A stretch of DNA of 64,000 nucleotides from Siderastrea siderea (lineage: Eukaryota > Cnidaria > Anthozoa > Scleractinia > Rhizangiidae). Made by a program: the position numbers and the translations under genes. The first letter of the stretch is position 1; every line of letters begins with the position of its first letter. The notes below the pieces were generated by a model. That model saw nothing but the letters and a program-made list of their open reading frames with translations. It was not told where the DNA came from and ran no database searches. Shown here piece by piece: positions 46,401-57,551 of the stretch. The stretch is taken from the NCBI GenBank assembly GCA_964030785.1, contig OZ034968.1, positions 39,081,186-39,145,185 on the forward strand, written 5' to 3'.

Positions 46401-47195
46401 AAAGACGCAAACAAACCTCTCTCCTATGAAGAATTTCAGAATAAATACGGACTCAAAGCCTGCCCTTTAGCATTCGGGGGGATTATTGCCACGCTGAAGA
46501 ATCTAAGAAAACGTTTCAAAGAAAACATAGATAGCCCCGAAAAAGATGAGATTGAACCATTCATTAAAATTTTCCTCAAGGCAAAAAAACCCAGCAACTT
46601 AACGTACAAAATTCTAGTTGCAACTAAAAGCGAAGCACCGGAAACTTCTCAGGCGAAATGGCACGAAGATTGCGACTTGGAAAAAGGTGAATTTGACTGG
46701 AAAAGAGCTTTTCAATCTACAAAGATTTGCACAAAAAGTACCAAACTAATAATATTTCAATTTAAATTTCTTCATCGACGTCTACCTACAAACTCCTTTT
46801 TGTATAAAATTAACGTCAAAGACAGTGACCGCTGTTCCTTTTGTGAAAAGGAAACAGAAACTTTGCTCCACCTTTTTTGGCATTGCAACCAGACCACTCG
46901 TTTTTGGGAAAGCTTTTTTAAATGGCTTCAGACATCCCTATGTACGCAAAAAGGGAATAAATTAGACATGACCATTGCTCTCGGCCTAAAGCCAGACACC
47001 TCAAATGCAAAGTTGCAAATTAATTTCTCTTGTCTGATGAGCAGATATTGTATCTGGGTCTGTAAATTAAAAAACGAAATCCCTAATCTTTCGCACTTCT
47101 TGCATCTCATGAACAAAAGCTATGAAATTGAAAAAAATGATCCTAATTCTTCATCAGAGAAATGGAAACCTCTCCTCGGCCACCTTTCAAATTAA
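43410..47195 (+). pseudogene. L1-type ORF2: endonuclease and reverse transcriptase, one premature stop
   Basis: A 1262-codon frame broken only by TAA at 43758-43760 (codon 117). The endonuclease has LNVRGLG, QEVHC, LYAPNED, GGDFN and DHSMV. RT motifs follow in order: LIPKKEADLKILKNWRPLSL, QTGFIKGRFIGENIRLIDSI, LLLDFEKAFDTLEWSFVEK, RGVRQGCPLSPYLFVLSVEV and the catalytic QYADDTTLI (YADD at codons 706-709). The C-terminus has a Cys/His knuckle, CSFCEKETETLLHLFWHC. ORF2 nicks target DNA and reverse-transcribes element RNA. The stop lies in the endonuclease, between LYAPNED and GGDFN; the downstream frame (ATG at 43845) lacks the first endonuclease motifs. Confidence 0.92.
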
Positions 47196-47530
47196 AAATC
47201 TATATAAAAAAAACTGAATCAAATTTAACTTTTCAGTCCTGGTTTGACCCTGTTAGTAGTAACTTTTTTCTTCCGATCTCCTTAATTATACAATATTACT
47301 CTCCTAAAAAATATTTGTTTTAAATGCTACGGGGACTATTTTTTATAGGGTATAAGATAGGCTAGTGTTTGTAAGTTCTTTTTTTCTTTTATTTCTAATA
47401 AGGTTAACTTACATTGTATTGTAACTGTAGTTCGTAATGTATTGTTAGAAGTTAGTTTTGTGCAAATAATATCTGTAAGTAGTGTAATAATAACACTGTT
47501 AATGTAATGTTTGTAAATGTGTGAGCAATC

Positions 47531-47531
47531 A

Positions 47532-47567
<36 letters not shown>
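47531..47567 (+). terminator. L1 polyadenylation signal and poly(A) tail
   Basis: AATAAA at 47531-47536 runs directly into about 34 A residues. A tail this long and pure indicates a fairly recent insertion. Confidence 0.85.
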
Positions 47568-47569
<2 letters not shown>

Positions 47570-47771
47570 CTGTCTTGTAAATCTGTCAGACCCCGCAAAA
47601 ACCGAAAAAATTCAAAGGGCCTATTACGTCAGAACAAGAGGTAAATCCGGTTCAAATTCCCCACCCTTCCAATGCAACGTTCAAATTCCCCCCTCCCCGG
47701 GCACTATGCACAGTCAAATGCCCGGGGTGTGCCCGGGGGGGGGTGTTGAAGTTTCGAATTGATCAGCGCAT

Positions 47772-49321
47772 AAAGGCACCAGGTAATGATTTTAGCACAG
47801 AATTGACCTAAACTAGCAAAATCCTCGTGACGTAGCCCCTTTAAGGTAGGCCTCTTCATTTTAAAACCAGCCCACAAGCGCCCCAACCCTCTTTCCCCTT
47901 TGTTTTCACAATTCTATTGATCATGAAGAACTGTAAAATGATCCTCGTGGTGGATAGATTCCTTGTGTTTAACCTATCACCCTGGTTAGATTTCCCTTCT
48001 ACCCTACCGTAGGTTGCCCGATTCATCAGGGTAAATACCCCCTACATGGAAACATAAGTACAGTTTATATTTCCAAGGTAACGAATTTTCTAAGAAAGCA
48101 GTCTATGCATGATTCATTGGTAAAACAGTTAGGTTTTTGTTAGCCCATTTAGTATCTCCCGAGCGCTGTTATCATATTTTGCCGGGTTCTTTGGCACAAG
48201 GTGTGGCTAACTTATTTTTCTCTTTTCTCGTTCTGAAAGTCATATTCCTTATTTCGGAGGATCGCTATTTTTGGGGAGTCGTTAATTCAAACGTTTAAGG
48301 TACCACAACAGGAAATTTAAGATGTGGAACTTTATGATATGGAACTTACTGAATTTATTTGAAGCGTTTTTTTAATGTAATGGACCCTGTCAAAGGTTTA
48401 TGTAAGGATAAAATTAAAATTACGTAGTTAACGATACCATAGCCTGATAACTTAAACTATACGGCCTAAAAACGGTTTTGACCCAAAATAGGTTTTCGTC
48501 TCGTGCAGTCTGGGAAGGTACCCTATCTTGTGAACAGACCATAGAAACACGAGAACTCAGGAAAAACCATTCAAGTGCAAAATATTTGCCAGTAGGTTAT
48601 TAAGCTGCAGTTTCTCGCTGAACGAAAGCTCATTGGGGTCTGATTGATTTGCATGTAAAATCGAGTATTATGTTTGTGGGCTTCACCGATGAAACAAGAG
48701 CATTATGCTCAAAGTTATGCTCGGCTGAAGGTTTCATTCTCCTAATGAGTCAATAGCCTGGCACAATAAGGTAACCGGGCCTCTGACTAATGTACTGGGT
48801 ACGAGTCTAGAGTGCTCAGTTCCTAAACAATAGCGTTTTACATTTTAGTTGCTGGACAAATTAGCATCAGTTATTAAGGCAATTCAGAGGTTTTCAGAAC
48901 TGCCACATGTGTAACAGAATTCTGCTGCAAAATGTGAGTAATATGCCGACATTGTGCCTGATGTTTCAGATGTACTATTACGCTGGAAATTATGCTGGTA
49001 AAATCGGTCAAAAAACAAAATCAATACTACAGCTCAGTTGGCCCTTGAGCCATCTTTTTTAAACAGCTTCTCGTGAAAGATTTAATCGATGTAGCAAATA
49101 CACATTCACTTTTCAAAGCTTGCTGGTCCAAAAAGTTCCAGTTAACAACAAAAATCAGTTACGTGATCGTTAGGTGAACGATGCGTGATTTAAGAAGAAT
49201 GTGTGACATAACGCGATTATAGAACTATTTGTGTACATTTCTTTGTGGTTTAAATTGGTTTATCGATTATGGTTACCTTTCAGTGACAGCTTATGAATTG
49301 TTCTTTTATCTTTGTTTTAAG
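47772..49321. other. Intergenic sequence
   Basis: No gene recognised. TACTGGGTACGAGTCT at 48793 is a relative of the inverted repeat at 14921-15005. Confidence 0.5.
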
Positions 49322-49456
49322 AGTGGAATTTTGAAGATTTAGTTTTTGGTTGCAATTATCACCGTTCTTGCGAATATCTGCACGACCTACAGACTGACCA
49401 GCTGTCTAATATAGTTATTCCATCGATATTCCAAGCTAGGGAGATCAACTTCTCAG
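49322..49456 (+). other. Candidate exon of an unknown gene
   Basis: A 135-bp stretch between a pyrimidine-rich AG acceptor (49320-49321) and a CAG|GTAC donor. One frame is open throughout and contains CEYLHDLQTDQLSNIVIPSI. No family recognised; a matching neighbour exon could not be found. Confidence 0.25.
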
Positions 49457-50093
49457 GTACAATGTTATTTTATTTCCTTTCATTTTCCCTCTCACTTGTT
49501 TTGGACAGAAAACTTGGCATCTGCTTTTTTTGATTACTTGTTTCTTTTAAAAGTGAGCTTTTGTGCAAGTGGAAAGTAATAAGGTAGAAGTTAACACTCT
49601 AAGACCAAGTTAAGTCGTGATCGGCTGATGCAGAATGGAAATGATCGAATTCCGAAGATGGCTTAATCGCTGGCCTAAAACAAACCCTGTAAAATCGTTC
49701 AATCGCTTTCGATCGCTCTTGGTTCTACCGCTCTGGTTTCAGCTATCGCTTGAGTTCGATCGCTGGCGATCGGTAGTACGTGCGTGTTTTAACATCATTC
49801 TGACATCATTACGTGCAGTTTTGGGCGACGGCAATTTGGCGAGGGTCAAGGATCGTTGGCATTTTAACTGATTTTCGGGTTTTTATTGCCTTTAAGTATT
49901 CATGTGGGTTCTTAAACCTTGAACTGATCTCCCACAGTGTGGACAAGCCAGCGATAATCGTTGTTAGAAAACCAGTAGAAAACACAGAGCGAAAAGATGC
50001 GATTGGATGCAATTTGACTGACATCGTTTCAACTTGATATATTGTTCCAGCAGCATATTTATGTGGAACGTTATTCATTTTGTTGAGTTACAG
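49457..50093. other. Possible intron with an exon-like end
   Basis: CTCCCACAG at about 49929-49937 precedes an open stretch with DKPAIIVVRKPVENTERKDA that ends in a stop at about 50037. It might be a terminal exon, but its phase does not fit the candidate at 49322-49456. Confidence 0.3.
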
Positions 50094-50139
50094 GATCGCT
50101 AGGAAGCTTGAATAAAAATTTCCTCTTACAAGAGAATCG
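50094..50139 (+). repeat. Exon-like block duplicated at 58821
   Basis: ACAG|GATCGCTAGGAAGCTTG to AGAGAATCG|GTAAGT. The block at 58821-58871 (GATCACAAGGAAGCTGTG to a GTAAGT donor) shares the AG edge, the core and the donor. Both can be read as short exons starting with Gly-Ser. Confidence 0.35.
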
Positions 50140-50659
50140 GTAAGTAAAATACTTTTAAGTTGGCAGTGGAAAGCTGTTAATTTACATCTATTCGAGACAC
50201 ATCATCATGTATAATAATCGGTGTATTAAAGCTCTTTTATTTATTAATGTTTACTTGCTAATGAAATTAGAACTGTACGGTGTAAACTACAAAATTGTTA
50301 TAGCAAGACTAGTTCCCAACATTTTAAAAACATATTTCAGGTTCTATCATTTTCTTGTATGTTGAGTGTAGGTTGAGTGCTACACTATGTGGTTTATTTA
50401 TGCATCAATCATTCCAGCTGAATGCCCATCCCCCTCGGGCAAGCTCCTGTACATTAGCACTGATTTGTATAAACAAACTAGCAAATGCCTCACGTCGGGG
50501 TCAAATAAGCTATTGAAATGCACCGAGTTACAGTTAACAAACAAGGCAGTTTCTTCGTTTCTGGGCTTAAATCTACGTATACTTCCGAAAGTTGATTCAG
50601 GCCAAGCAAACTTAAAAGCGCAGGAAAGTGCTGTTCCAGTGACTGTTCGTTTGATATGT
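50140..50659. other. Intergenic sequence
   Basis: No gene recognised. A 98-codon frame (50387-50683) runs into the following element and has no known domain. Confidence 0.45.
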
Positions 50660-51083
50660 CAGGGTCTGGAAGGGGGGTCCTGATCCCGCATTCCCGCTCC
50701 TTTTTGAGGAGAATCCCGCATCCCGCCCTTTTTTTCATCGCTATCCCGAATACCGTTTTCTCTTTCCCAAAAATACGTTAAAAAAGACTAATTTCTGCAA
50801 AAGCTAATAAATTTAAGATGTAGATTGGCCCTTTTGATTGATATTTTTCGCTCGCCTGGTTGATTCGCTTTTGCCGCTAGAACGTTTACTTGGGTCGTGA
50901 CGCTTTCCCGAATTCCCGACAGACAAGCCAAAAAATCCCGCATCCCGTGCCCAAATTTTGGCGAATCCCGCTTACCTGGTAGCAGTCAAATCCCGAATCC
51001 CGTCAAGATATTTTGCGTTTTCCCGAATCCCGCACCGTATTTTGGTCAAATCCCGGATCCCGAGAATACCCTTCCAGACCCTG
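50660..51083. mobile_element. MITE with CAGGGTCTGGAAGGG ends and internal ATCCCG repeats
   Basis: A 424-bp element with perfect 15-bp inverted ends (CAGGGTCTGGAAGGG / CCCTTCCAGACCCTG). CAG-start termini are common in hAT-type elements. The interior holds more than ten AATCCCG/ATCCCGCATCCCG motifs in clusters on both sides of an AT-rich middle. Flanks TGATATGT and TTATGTGG do not form a clean 8-bp duplication. Confidence 0.8.
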
Positions 51084-52529
51084 TTATGTGGAGCTGCCAC
51101 CTCATTTATATTTTCTTTACTAAAATCACAAATTTCTTGTCTTTGTTGCTGGTTTTTTTCTTCAATGGCAATTACCCTAGATATTCGGGTGGCTTGAGAA
51201 AATTATGATACAGACTGAAGGATAGCACCTAAACTTACTTACACTCCTTGGTCTAACAAACAAATTAAGGAGGACTATCATGTGATCCATTTATCCGGAG
51301 TGCCGTGACCCGTGACAAGCAGTTTGGGTACTAAGCGTCAGCATGGAAACGAAGTTGGAGTGTTAAGGTGTCATATTTACATGCTTCTTCTCAGCAAATG
51401 TTGATTTCAGATATATCTAAAAATATGAGATATGTGGTAAGGCTACTTTGCAAAGCTCTTTGCAAAGCGTGGTCACGTTACGGGCACGTAAAAATCTCAT
51501 GAGTATTTGTTTGCAATTTAGATAAGACTCTTTGCTTACGACTGTTGCACGTCTAATTCACGCTGTGTTTACATCATTAACCGTCTCGTGTAAATCAAAG
51601 CTGCAAAAAAGGCCTTGTACAACCGTCCTCTGCATGCCGCTTATTTTTGTAATGTTCCCATTGTCCTTTTAAACAAATTTTAAAAGTAATCAACCATGCG
51701 CCGAGGGCTTCCTTATAAACGGATCTGGGAAAAATTTGTCTCACTTGCGTCTTCACTTCATAACTGTAAAAAGGTGGCTTTTTTTTCCCGAAAACGGGAT
51801 ATTACTGTCTTGGACACTGTCTTGAACGATCCACTCTTAAAGGACACCGCAACCTATCCTCACCAACCAAACGTGAGCCCGCGTTTTATATGCGGTAGTT
51901 TAATACAAATCTCATATAGAATTTACAACACAGCGGGTGAGTGACCCTGCACGTGAACGTGCTCCCCAACTGCAATAACATCTTCACAGGGGAAATCCGC
52001 TTCATGAAAACGTAAGTGTAAAATTGCCTACACCTGTGATACTTGATTGAAAACAATGAAACGCCGGGAAAACGGGAAAACAATGAAATGCCGTTTAGCA
52101 AAAGCTCTATAATTCAGTGTAGAGATAGACCTGGCAAGCAGATTCATTTTTTTGTGTGTGTTTTGCGCAAATGCCTCAACTGAGTGGAAATGTCACATGA
52201 AGACAAGTCACCTAGCCCCCCTCCATCAAAGGAAATAAAAATATCGGGTCGAAAAATAGTTGCGATTCTGGTAAGAAGCACTGAGAAACTTGCGCAATAA
52301 CTTGCTTACGCATTCACTTTGAACCTACCCTACAATTTTAACTTGAATTTTTGTCCGTAAGCATTGGGACAATGTCACATTCATGAAGTTAACAACCATA
52401 ACTGCACTGTTAATAACATCACCTTCAATATTCTAGTCTTTTCATTTTTAAAGCCAGACTTTTATTGAACGAATATTTTAGACTTCTCCACAATTCACAC
52501 ACTTATTTGCTTCATGTACTTAACATAGC
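51084..52529. other. Intergenic sequence
   Basis: No gene recognised. CTTTGCAAAGCTCTTTGCAAAG (51449-51470) is a short tandem palindrome. Confidence 0.5.
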
Positions 52530-52690
52530 CATGCAAAGCGTGCGTGAGCTATTTTGTAGCTGTCAATGAGAGGAAAGGGAGTGGTTATTGAATGAACGTG
52601 CGAGAACGAAGGTACACTATTGTGATGTTGTTTATTTGAGTAGCGTTGGGCATTCGAAAAGTATTGGATTTTAGACAGAGTTTACCTTAT
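52530..52690 (-). repeat. Inverted copy of the LINE-associated repeat at 36100-36265
   Basis: On the minus strand it reads GGTAAACTCTGTCTAAAATCC, then CGAATGCCCAACGCTACTCA, CGTTCATTCAATAACCACTC and CTACAAAATAGCTCACGCAC, collinear with the copy at 36107-36250. Identity is high (about 90% by eye). Confidence 0.75.
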
Positions 52691-52982
52691 AAAACCGTAC
52701 AGAGGAAGGTCTTTAAATTCTTTTCTTCGATAACCTTATCCTTCGATAATAAGTTCTTTCCTTTCTTCTGCACTTTAGCATCTTTCAAGAACAGATACAG
52801 CCTCTTGTGCGTGTCAGCAATTTCTTTTGGGAAGTCGCTGGCGACACCGATTTTTTAGCCGTTTGGTATGATTGCTATGCTTCTGGCGTACGAGAGAATT
52901 TGGTCCTTGTCTTAATAAAAGTAAACTTTAGCGATGATCGGAGTTTCATTAGCAAGTTGGGCATTAGAAATTAAAAACCCTT
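52691..52982. other. Intergenic sequence
   Basis: No gene recognised; the frame at 52646-52858 begins inside the inverted repeat copy. Confidence 0.4.
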
Positions 52983-53560
52983 TCAAAGCTTATATTGTTT
53001 GTTTTCTTCACGTATTTGAAGCTGTTGGGTTAGGACGTTTCTCGACACTTGTTCAGTTTCGGCTGGAGTTTCATGAGGATAATCTTTAACACCGTAGACT
53101 CTGGAATTACTCCTTCTGGACTTAGCTTCGAGACGTATGTTGCGACATACTAATTTGTCGAGTTTGAGCTTCAAATCATTATTTTGTTTGGTCAGCGAAG
53201 CTATCGACTTTTCACTCACCAGTAGTTTTAATCTCTTGGATTTCCTTTGTTGCTGAATTTAAACTTACTGTCAGTTACTGGTTTTCTGCTGTGAGTTTAG
53301 CAATTTCAGATTTTAGGTCTTCAAGAGCTGGTTTAAGAAGAAGTATGCTTTCTTGCTTATTCTTGATATCTTCAAGGGCTTTTAACTTTCGTCTTCCTCA
53401 TGTTCGGGAAGCTCTTCGGTGCCGTCGTGTGTTTGAGAACCTTTCCCCGCATTCTGCTCTTCTTCACGAGGAGGTGTATTCTTCTCTTACGAATCAGTTT
53501 TAGTTGCTATATCAAAAAATCGATTGCACTCCAAAAGTTAACAACGCAGTTTACGTCAGA
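52983..53560 (-). pseudogene. LINE ORF1 remnant (coiled coil and start of RRM-like domain)
   Basis: On the minus strand a charged leader (TPPREEEQNAGKGSQTHDGT, about 53470) is followed after a frameshift by a coiled coil (ALEDIKNKQESILLLKPALE), a stop, and then NDLKLKLDKLVCRNIRLEAK followed by SRRSNSRVYGVKDYPHET. The last part is the R-R-x-N-x-R-x-x-G-V motif opening the ORF1 RNA-binding domain. It stops short of the C-terminal domain and is a different lineage from the ORF1 at 42033. Confidence 0.65.
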
Positions 53561-54535
53561 ACAGACGGAGCAATTGAAAACGCGTCCATCTCCGACGGTG
53601 CCTTTTAGGCGACTACTAAATCTTAATTTTATCAGTTAGAGTCAAGGCATTCATGAAAAGCAAGATTAAGTAGTATTGTAATATTAGATTAGTATTTTTA
53701 GTCGTAAGATTACCTGATAAATTTTAACCGTGTGTAAATAGATGTAATAAACAAGAAAACCTGTGGTTTATCAAGACAGCCCTGACAAGTACAAGCTGAA
53801 GTTAATTTGTGAGCCACTAGAATTAAATCTCCTACAGAACTGAATTCTCCTAGAGCTCTCATATTGTCAATGTCAAGAATGCTATGCATTGTATAGAATC
53901 GTGTGACCTGTTTTACGTGACTATCTTTTTCTGGAAAGGTCATTCCCAACCAACTAGGCTGAAGTTGTTCTGCAATGTAATCCATTTAAGATATGAATGT
54001 TTTCTATTAAGTTCTACTCAATTGCTTCCACTTGACATTTGTAGTACGTGATTTAAAACAACATTTCGTCTGGTTGTGTTAAATCAGTTCTGGGAACTTA
54101 CTCGGCAATAAACACGGTGTCAGTAGTCCAAAAAGTAGCCTACAGTTTTCCATGAACTGGTACGTCTTGCAACAGTCTTCTTTATCGTCTCCCTCCACTA
54201 AGGTTTTGCGAAAATGCCAACAGACACCACAGGCGCAGTTATTTTCAACATGAGACAATTTGATGTATAGTCAACAAAATACAAATGTTTCGCTGTAGAA
54301 TTTTGGTTTAAGAAGTTGTCAAATTGTTATTTATTATTGTTTCCACTTTCATGCTCTATTTTTACAACAACAATTTTGATTATTTTGTGTCAAATTTGGT
54401 GCTTTTTTCCACTCTGTTACAATCTCGCCATGAGGCCGCCTCTAGCCACCTGACTAAAGCATCTGCACCTTCACTCGGCCAAGACAGCAGTCGCCCACTT
54501 CGCTAGGGCAAAGGAACAAATAAAGAACGCTCACT
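53561..54535. other. Intergenic sequence
   Basis: The minus-strand frame at 53710-53985 (91 codons, with ACTCQGCLDKP) has no recognised family; it could be a host or element fragment. Confidence 0.4.
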
Positions 54536-54746
54536 CCCCGGCTGTACGATCAAAACTTTTAGTCCAACATCGTGTTGGATGAACATGCTTTACTGTTTAG
54601 CTGCCTCTCTCAACTTTGCATTTCTTTAAAAAAATTGGTTTTCCGTTGTCCGATGTTTGGTCAAACTCTGCTTGTCCGTATAGCCACCGAACTTTTCGTG
54701 TGACAAACACGATGTTGGACGAAAATGTTTGATCGTTTAGCCGGGG
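54536..54746. mobile_element. MITE with 43-bp inverted arms
   Basis: The left arm CCCCGGCTGTACGATCAAAA...GTCCAACATCGTGTTGG is mirrored by CAAACACGATGTTGGAC...TGATCGTTTAGCCGGGG. About six mismatches per 43 bp. No coding sequence; no clean target duplication seen. Confidence 0.8.
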
Positions 54747-56599
54747 CTTTACTTTTGACATAGTTAATAAAAGAATCTGGTTATGAAGCCCAGCAAAGTC
54801 CTTTGTTTTATGTTTTTGTTATCGTTTTTAGGCTTGACCGTGCACAAACAACAATAGGTTTTGAATTTTACATGAGCAACTAACCAATAAAAATGTCACA
54901 GCTAAGTTATTCAGCTATAGTGTGCGAACGTAAAACAAAAGATTGTGCACGGTCGTAGTACTTTCAACATAAATTGCAGCACCTTTGTTATGGCCTTTGA
55001 AACTTGCAAGGTTTCATAACCAGTCCCTCGAGTAACTATGCTTTTGAGTTGGCTCGGTTTTCTTTGTTCTTTTCAGGGGATATATTACATAACCCTGATT
55101 TTTATTCACGCTCTGAAAAGGTGGTGGTGGCTTTGATTGTAACAGGGGAGTGCGGAGCTGGAACAATAGCTGATAACAATAGCAAAACAATGCAGTGTAT
55201 TCCCTTCAACATAGTCCTGTCGACTTTGTCCCTCAAAGAATAATTAAAATATCACACCGAAAAGGGAAAAAATGCATATCATTTTATCAATGAATATAGA
55301 TAGTACACTGAAATGGGCAAATTTCACCAATCGCATTCTTATAGAGCTTACGTGGTCACCATCACTAGCAAAGACAAAGAAACATTTGAAAGAATCGTAC
55401 CTCGATTAAAATTTCTAGTCTGTGATACGTCTTGCCTTACTGTTGAGCTTCATGCTTGTTTTCCTTTCCCCTGCAAACCACACTGTCATCTGCTTCATTC
55501 TTTGAGATATGACGAAAAGAAAATTCCATAAAAAGTCCGTTCATGAACGCAATGCTTAGTAAATTTTCTCCTTCCGTTCTGCTTTTCGCAGTGCGGCGAA
55601 GCGAATAATGCGAATTTTCAAACTGAGCAAAACATGTTTACCGTTCAACTTCGTCACGTGCGAATCCGCAGGCCTTGCGAAAGACTCAGTGTCTGCGCAT
55701 ACAGTGGAATTTTACTCTGGAGAGTATCAATATTTGCATTAGAAAACCTCAGCGACTAAAATTTAAGAATGTTATTTACATGTCTCTCGGGTGTTATGTG
55801 ATATATTCACCTTGTACTGCCCCGGGAGCTACTTCCCGAGGGAGAGGTAAGTAAACCTTTCATGTAAGCAAAACAAATCACTCGTTTCCCTGGCAGGTCT
55901 CAGCCAGATTGAAATTGGGACTCGTGTGGATTTTTTGAAGTTTATTTGCAAATATTTAAGGCTTATTGTATTTTCATTTTCAATGCAATTTGGCTGTGTT
56001 TACAGTCAAGACAACATGACGTGTCTAATTCTAAAAATAGTTTGTTATAAAGAAGGGGGGGCTAAATATTATATGCCGTAATTTGTGAAATATTATAAAA
56101 CGATTAGTTTCTAAGAGATAAATACCTTTCAGGTTACATGCTACTCCCTGTTTAGCGAGTTTTATACTATTTACGTTAGTTGTGCAGCATTACAGCTCCT
56201 CTGGGCAAACCCTGGATATTCTGTGAAAATAAAATGGCAATTGCCCAGGGTGGGTGCAAGCGAGTTATTTCCCATCCCCTACTTTGCAGTTAAAAAAGAA
56301 GCCGATTTCGTTGTTTCTGAGCTTACCTCCATACTACCAAAAGTTAATTATGTGAATCTTAAAGGCACAGAAAACTCTTATTTATCAGTTCACTGTTTCA
56401 GTGACTAACTTTTCTGTGGATGCGCCGTCTCATGTATGTTACAAATTTGTCGTCTACACCATGTATTATTTTTTGGTGACCCAGAGTATTTCTAAAGGAA
56501 ACTTTCAATATAGACTTCATATATGGCTTTTCTGTAGAATACGTTTTTGCAAGATCAGAATCTTATTCCGATATGACTGGGCACAACTGCCCCATACAG
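54747..56599. other. Intergenic sequence with one dispersed repeat
   Basis: 56080-56200 is copy 2 of the dispersed repeat at 5590-5700. No gene recognised elsewhere. Confidence 0.5.
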
Positions 56600-56865
56600 A
56601 AACACCGTAATTTAAATATGGAGCAATTAGAGAGTTCATATCCTAAATAAAAGAGGATGGGGGATATAGTGCCTTAGCTTGGCGATGAGAACAATTGATT
56701 TACTAACCTTGCAGCGGATATATTCAATATGATATTTCCATGAAAGATTTAAGTCAATCATTACTCCAAAGTATTTAACATAACCCTTCATCTCACGAAT
56801 TGAGTAAGAGCCACCCACGGTTCATGGAATTGAAATTTTCAATCTGGGGAATAAAGGACAAAGTC
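56600..56865 (-). pseudogene. LINE reverse transcriptase fragment (post-YADD region)
   Basis: On the minus strand FVLYSPD (about 56860), a stop, then YVKYFGVMIDLNLSWKYHIE followed by YIRCKVSKSIVLIAKLRHYI matches the RT thumb region of L2/CR1-like LINEs (Y-L-G-V-x-I-D-x-x-L-x-W). The catalytic core is missing. It ends next to the TTAA-flanked element. Confidence 0.75.
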
Positions 56866-56887
56866 GCCGAAAAGGTGCAGATTTTAA

Positions 56888-57547
56888 GGACGTTCGCGCG
56901 AAAAACTTCTACAACACAGAGTTTTTTTTCATACTTTGGCTACAGTCAGATAATGAGTTACCTATGTCAGAAATGCAAATAAATTGGGGGGGTCACCGAC
57001 TTCGTTTTCGAAATAAAGCGCGTGGAAAACCACCCCAATTTTGACAAATTGGCCCTCGTAACTCGACATGGCCTCAATACTTGTTAGTTGAAAAAATATA
57101 AAAAATGATTTCCTGTAGACCCACTTTCTCAGTCAAATTTTAATTAAGTGGGTCTGTCAAGTAAATAATTTGAACCGGTGTCATCCTTTTAGTTAAAATC
57201 AACCTCTAAGATGGACTTTTGCAAACACCTTGCAGCTACAGTAATAGCAGAATTCGATGATGCGAGGGCAGAAAACGTGAAAAAAATCAAACTTCCACAA
57301 CACAGATTTTCTTTACTGTTTTAGAAAACGTAGATAGTCGACAAAGAAAGTGATCTATCAAAAGAAAATATGGGGTCACCAAACATTTAAGAGAGTTAAG
57401 CCCGTGCATAGATATTAAATGCCCAGTAGCGCTTATATCTCCACATTTCTTCAACAGCGCGCGCGCTCAATGCATGACGTGGCATGACATCTCGAAGTGA
57501 ATTGCGTGCGCAGTAAGGATGCGCAGAAACAATTAGCGCGAACGTCC
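56888..57547. mobile_element. TTAA-flanked inverted-repeat element, 660 bp
   Basis: The left end GGACGTTCGCGCG and the right end GCGCGAACGTCC are inverted, and TTAA flanks both sides exactly (56884-56887, 57548-57551). A TTAA target is typical of piggyBac and Kolobok transposons. The interior has no transposase; the minus-strand frame 57396-57719 is not supported. Confidence 0.8.
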
Positions 57548-57551
57548 TTAA

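Larger units (their letters stand above)
41840..47567 (+). mobile_element. Near-complete L1/Tx1-like LINE
   Basis: A two-ORF LINE: a short 5' region (start not exact, 41840-42032), ORF1 (42033-42962), a 447-bp spacer, ORF2 (43410-47195), a 337-bp 3'UTR and a poly(A) tail. ORF1 has a coiled coil and RRM-like part, ORF2 an APE endonuclease, RT and Cys/His end, which is the L1 superfamily layout; the long poly(A) and sequence style suggest the Tx1 side. Only one stop interrupts it, so the insertion is young relative to the other LINEs here. Confidence 0.88.
41705..47771. mobile_element. Palindromic C/G-rich repeat hosting the L1 insertion
   Basis: The left edge ATGCGCCGATCAATTCGAAA followed by GTTCAACATCCCCCCCGGGC has its inverted copy at the right edge, GTTGAAGTTTCGAATTGATC followed by AGCGCAT ending at 47771. 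GGGCATTTGAAC / GTCAAATGCCC and AAATTCCC blocks are mirrored inside. The two arms are 5.8 kb apart because a LINE lies between them; without it the repeat would be a few hundred bases. Confidence 0.65.

Noticed and set aside
53710..53985. A 91-codon minus-strand frame with a Cys pair
   Set aside because: Too short and unsupported; two cysteines alone do not define a domain.
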